Shown: one piece after another, positions 62,338 to 64,000 of the stretch | How positions within the stretch are numbered: position 1 is the stretch's first letter | How the letters are laid out: each line of letters starts with the position of its first letter | Assembly (NCBI GenBank): GCA_021151695.1 | Contig: JAGKWU010000006.1 | Span: forward strand, 163,591 to 227,590 | DNA length: 64,000 nt | DNA from: Cellvibrionaceae bacterium | Lineage (GTDB): Bacteria > Pseudomonadota > Gammaproteobacteria > Pseudomonadales > Cellvibrionaceae | Reading direction: 5' to 3' | The notes under the pieces: generated by a model | The model's database searches: none | What the model was told of the DNA's origin: nothing | Seen by the model: only the letters and a program-made list of their open reading frames with translations | Position numbers and translations under genes: made by a program

Positions 62338-63000
62338 CTAAATATTTTTTCGAGATTGGTGCCTTAAAACAATATGCGTAGCTTTTTCCGAAGCAACTGA
62401 TTCTACACATTCATATCCCAATGTCCGCAGATCCACCCCCTCGAATAGTCGCTCCCCACTACCAAGCAACACGGGTGAAATAGCTATGTGCATTTCATCA
62501 ATGAGACCTGCGCGAAGATATTGTTGTATGGTGTTCACACCACCAACAATCCTAACGTCTTTTTCTCCCGCCGCATTGCGAGCAAGCTCAAGCGCTTCGT
62601 CTATACCACCCGTAACAAAGTGAAAGGTTGTACCGCCTTCCATTTCGATTGGCGGACGCGCATGGTGCGTCAAAATGAAGGTGGGCGCATGATACGGAGG
62701 GTTATCTCCCCACCACCCTTTCCAATCCATATCCGACCAGGCCCCACGGCTCGGACTAAACATATTCCTCCCGAGAATCCAGGCACCAATATTGTCAAAT
62801 CCGCGCGCAGCAAAATTATTATCAACACCAGTGGTCCCGTCATCCTTTCCAAACAATATCCGCTGGAAAGTTAATGTTGGGAACAGCCACTGATGCAATT
62901 CAGCACCACCAACACCAAGCGGATTATTGATGTCTTGATGTGGGCCGGCACCATAGCCATCTATGGAAATAGTAAAGTTTTCAACTCGAACGCGTGTCAT
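62338..63000 (-). CDS. Dihydrofolate-reductase-like (RibD C-terminal family) oxidoreductase
   Basis: This 220-residue protein has the RibD-C/DHFR-like fold, with RVENFTISIDGYGAGPHQ at the start, GRNMFSPSRGAW, and the NADPH-site segment VRIVGGVNTIQQYLRAGLID. The end, DEMHIAISPVLLGSGERLFE, is also typical. Stand-alone members are common and mostly uncharacterised; they are not the essential FolA. It begins 66 bases after the SRPBCC gene on the same strand. Substrate unknown. Confidence 0.88.
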   Translation of the reverse strand: MTRVRVENFTISIDGYGAGPHQDINNPLGVGGAELHQWLFPTLTFQRILFGKDDGTTGVDNNFAARGFDNIGAWILGRNMFSPSRGAWSDMDWKGWWGDNPPYHAPTFILTHHARPPIEMEGGTTFHFVTGGIDEALELARNAAGEKDVRIVGGVNTIQQYLRAGLIDEMHIAISPVLLGSGERLFEGVDLRTLGYECVESVASEKATHIVLRHQSRKNI

Positions 63001-63066
63001 TTAAATTCCCCAATTAATTTGATGCTTAATACCACACTAAGCGGTGATTTACGATTTGCCGAACAC

Positions 63067-63498
63067 TTAGGGCATTTTGAACTCAACAAGCTCTTTCAAG
63101 TATGAAAGAACATCCGGGCCTTCATCTCCGCCAGATGAAGCATGCTGTTGCGATGGACGAGGATCTTCCTGGCGAATAAGCAGCGATGTATACCCATCTC
63201 CCTCGGTTAATTCATAAGTCATGAAGAAATAATTTTCTGGAATGTCTTGTAGATCGGGACGAGGAAAGAAAAGGGAGTACTTCAAGCGAGCCTCTGGCAT
63301 AAACTCAAGCACAGTTCCCTTCTGCTCAAAGACTTGCCCGCTCCATTCATTACGAAAAACAATTGGGGTTCCAGGCTCCCAGGTGGTCAGCAAATCAGAG
63401 CCATACTGCCACTGCTTGACTAAACCAGGCACAGTCAAAGCCCGCCAAACTTTACTCGCAGGCGCGAGAATGTTGACAGCTGAGTCGGATGTTTTCAT
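63067..63498 (-). CDS. SRPBCC/AHSA1-domain protein
   Basis: This 143-residue protein has a START-like (SRPBCC) fold: ILAPASKVWRALTVPGLVKQ at the N-terminus, GTPIVFRNEWSGQVFEQKGT, and YFFMTYELTEGDGYTSLLIR. AHSA1-like proteins bind hydrophobic ligands or act in stress resistance, but no function is established for this subgroup. The reductase gene is downstream on the same strand and may be co-transcribed. Confidence 0.85.
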   Translation of the reverse strand: MKTSDSAVNILAPASKVWRALTVPGLVKQWQYGSDLLTTWEPGTPIVFRNEWSGQVFEQKGTVLEFMPEARLKYSLFFPRPDLQDIPENYFFMTYELTEGDGYTSLLIRQEDPRPSQQHASSGGDEGPDVLSYLKELVEFKMP

Positions 63499-63945
63499 TT
63501 GCTCCTCGATATGATTATTGTTACCTATGTAGCAACGAGCTCACTGACCGGAGCAAAATACTAAAGCAATAAGTACTTGCCCAACCATTGCTGCGATCGC
63601 TTAACACCATTAACGCGACAAACACTTTAGATTACGTTCTCTTTACTCAAATACTAGATTGCCGAAACATTACCAATCGTTTTTTGCAATAGCCAAAGGT
63701 GACCAAGCTCATCACTATCGCCTTTCACTATTCAGTACCGCCCAGTCCAGCACACGATGCGCCAGTGAGTCGTTATAGATTTTTATACGTGGCAATTGAA
63801 ATATATTGATTTCTCACATTTCTATTCAACTCATAACGCGATAAGGTGAAGCACATACCTACTGCAACAGGTACTCAAAGGTGCAGATATTGTCTAAACC
63901 GCTAACAAGCGACTGTGGTAAAAGATCAATACCTGAAACGCAAAT
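63499..63945. other. Right-end region without a supported gene
   Basis: No ORF longer than about 50 codons with a ribosome-binding site, no RNA gene and no terminator is seen. The region is AT-rich and compositionally unlike the coding parts. An imperfect inverted repeat with GCTAAC and GTTAGC ends (63901-63954) marks its end. Confidence 0.5.
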
Positions 63946-64000
63946 TTAGTTAGCTTTCCACTCGCAATTATCGCGCACCATGGAATTTAAAATTGTCACC
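63946..64000 (-). CDS. Possible C-terminal fragment of a gene running off the window
   Basis: A minus-strand frame is open from the window edge to a stop at 63946-63948 and would encode ...ILNSMVRDNCEWKAN. It is only 17 codons and is not recognised. It could be the end of a real gene or chance. It is recorded only so the edge is not treated as empty. Confidence 0.2.
   Translation of the reverse strand, partial: VTILNSMVRDNCEWKAN

Noticed and set aside
63901..63954. attC-like inverted repeat ending a possible integron cassette
   Set aside because: The GCTAAC and GTTAGC ends do not fit RYYYAAC and GTTRRRY, the inner boxes are missing and no integrase is nearby.

Overview
The window is one continuous stretch of gammaproteobacterial chromosome with moderate GC. 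Gene content and order fit the Cellvibrionaceae and relatives of Cellvibrio: ndk-rlmN-pilF-rodZ, trmJ next to iscR, aat/bpt/infA/clpA/clpS/cspD, icd-rluE-nudJ-mnmA-hflD-purB, a monomeric NADP isocitrate dehydrogenase, PEP-CTERM surface proteins and a giant LEPRLL/DUF4347 surface protein. The genus is inferred from synteny and protein style, not from a database match. There are no rRNA or tRNA genes, no CRISPR array, no complete insertion sequence and no prophage.

Layout. 1-3180 (minus): the 5' part of rodZ, then pilF, rlmN and ndk. 3300-13200 (minus): an iron-sulfur assembly region running iscR, an IscS-type desulfurase, sufB, sufC, sufD, sufS, sufA, sufT, a membrane-anchored response regulator and sufE. 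It has a convincing promoter with an IscR type-1-like box upstream of iscR and two inverted-repeat elements in its intergenic gaps. 13200-14040: trmJ. 14560-20140 (plus): a multi-PAS histidine kinase, a small receiver protein and a REC-GGDEF-EAL protein. 20150-33350 (minus): a compact operon of a GAF-like/HlyD adaptor, a PqqD-like/M50 protease/HlyD fusion, a periplasmic HlyD adaptor, a 2224-residue repetitive surface protein and a membrane diguanylate cyclase that starts 6 bases after the giant gene ends. I rate this operon as the most likely undescribed system here: a c-di-GMP-linked surface-protein export or processing module with no ABC exporter or TolC partner in view.

33450-39720: a DUF1289 protein, trxB, and the spoVR-yeaH-prkA stress operon with a sigma-S-like -10 element. 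40080-45340: aat, bpt, infA, clpA, clpS and cspD, that is, both N-degron aminoacyl-transferases beside the ClpS adaptor and the ClpA unfoldase. 45400-57000: an orphan periplasmic solute-binding protein, icd, rluE, nudJ, a PEP-CTERM protein under a perfect CRP-type palindrome, mnmA, hflD, purB, roxA, a GNAT acetyltransferase and a PLD-like protein. 57270-64000: an HU protein with a histone-H1-like tail, a HIT protein, proS, a DUF445 membrane protein, a second PEP-CTERM protein, a RibD/DHFR-like reductase, an SRPBCC protein, and about 450 bases with no supported gene.

Many genes end in clear intrinsic terminators, several of them bidirectional between convergent genes. Start codons were corrected where a ribosome-binding site or the family N-terminus favoured an internal ATG over an upstream GTG or TTG.
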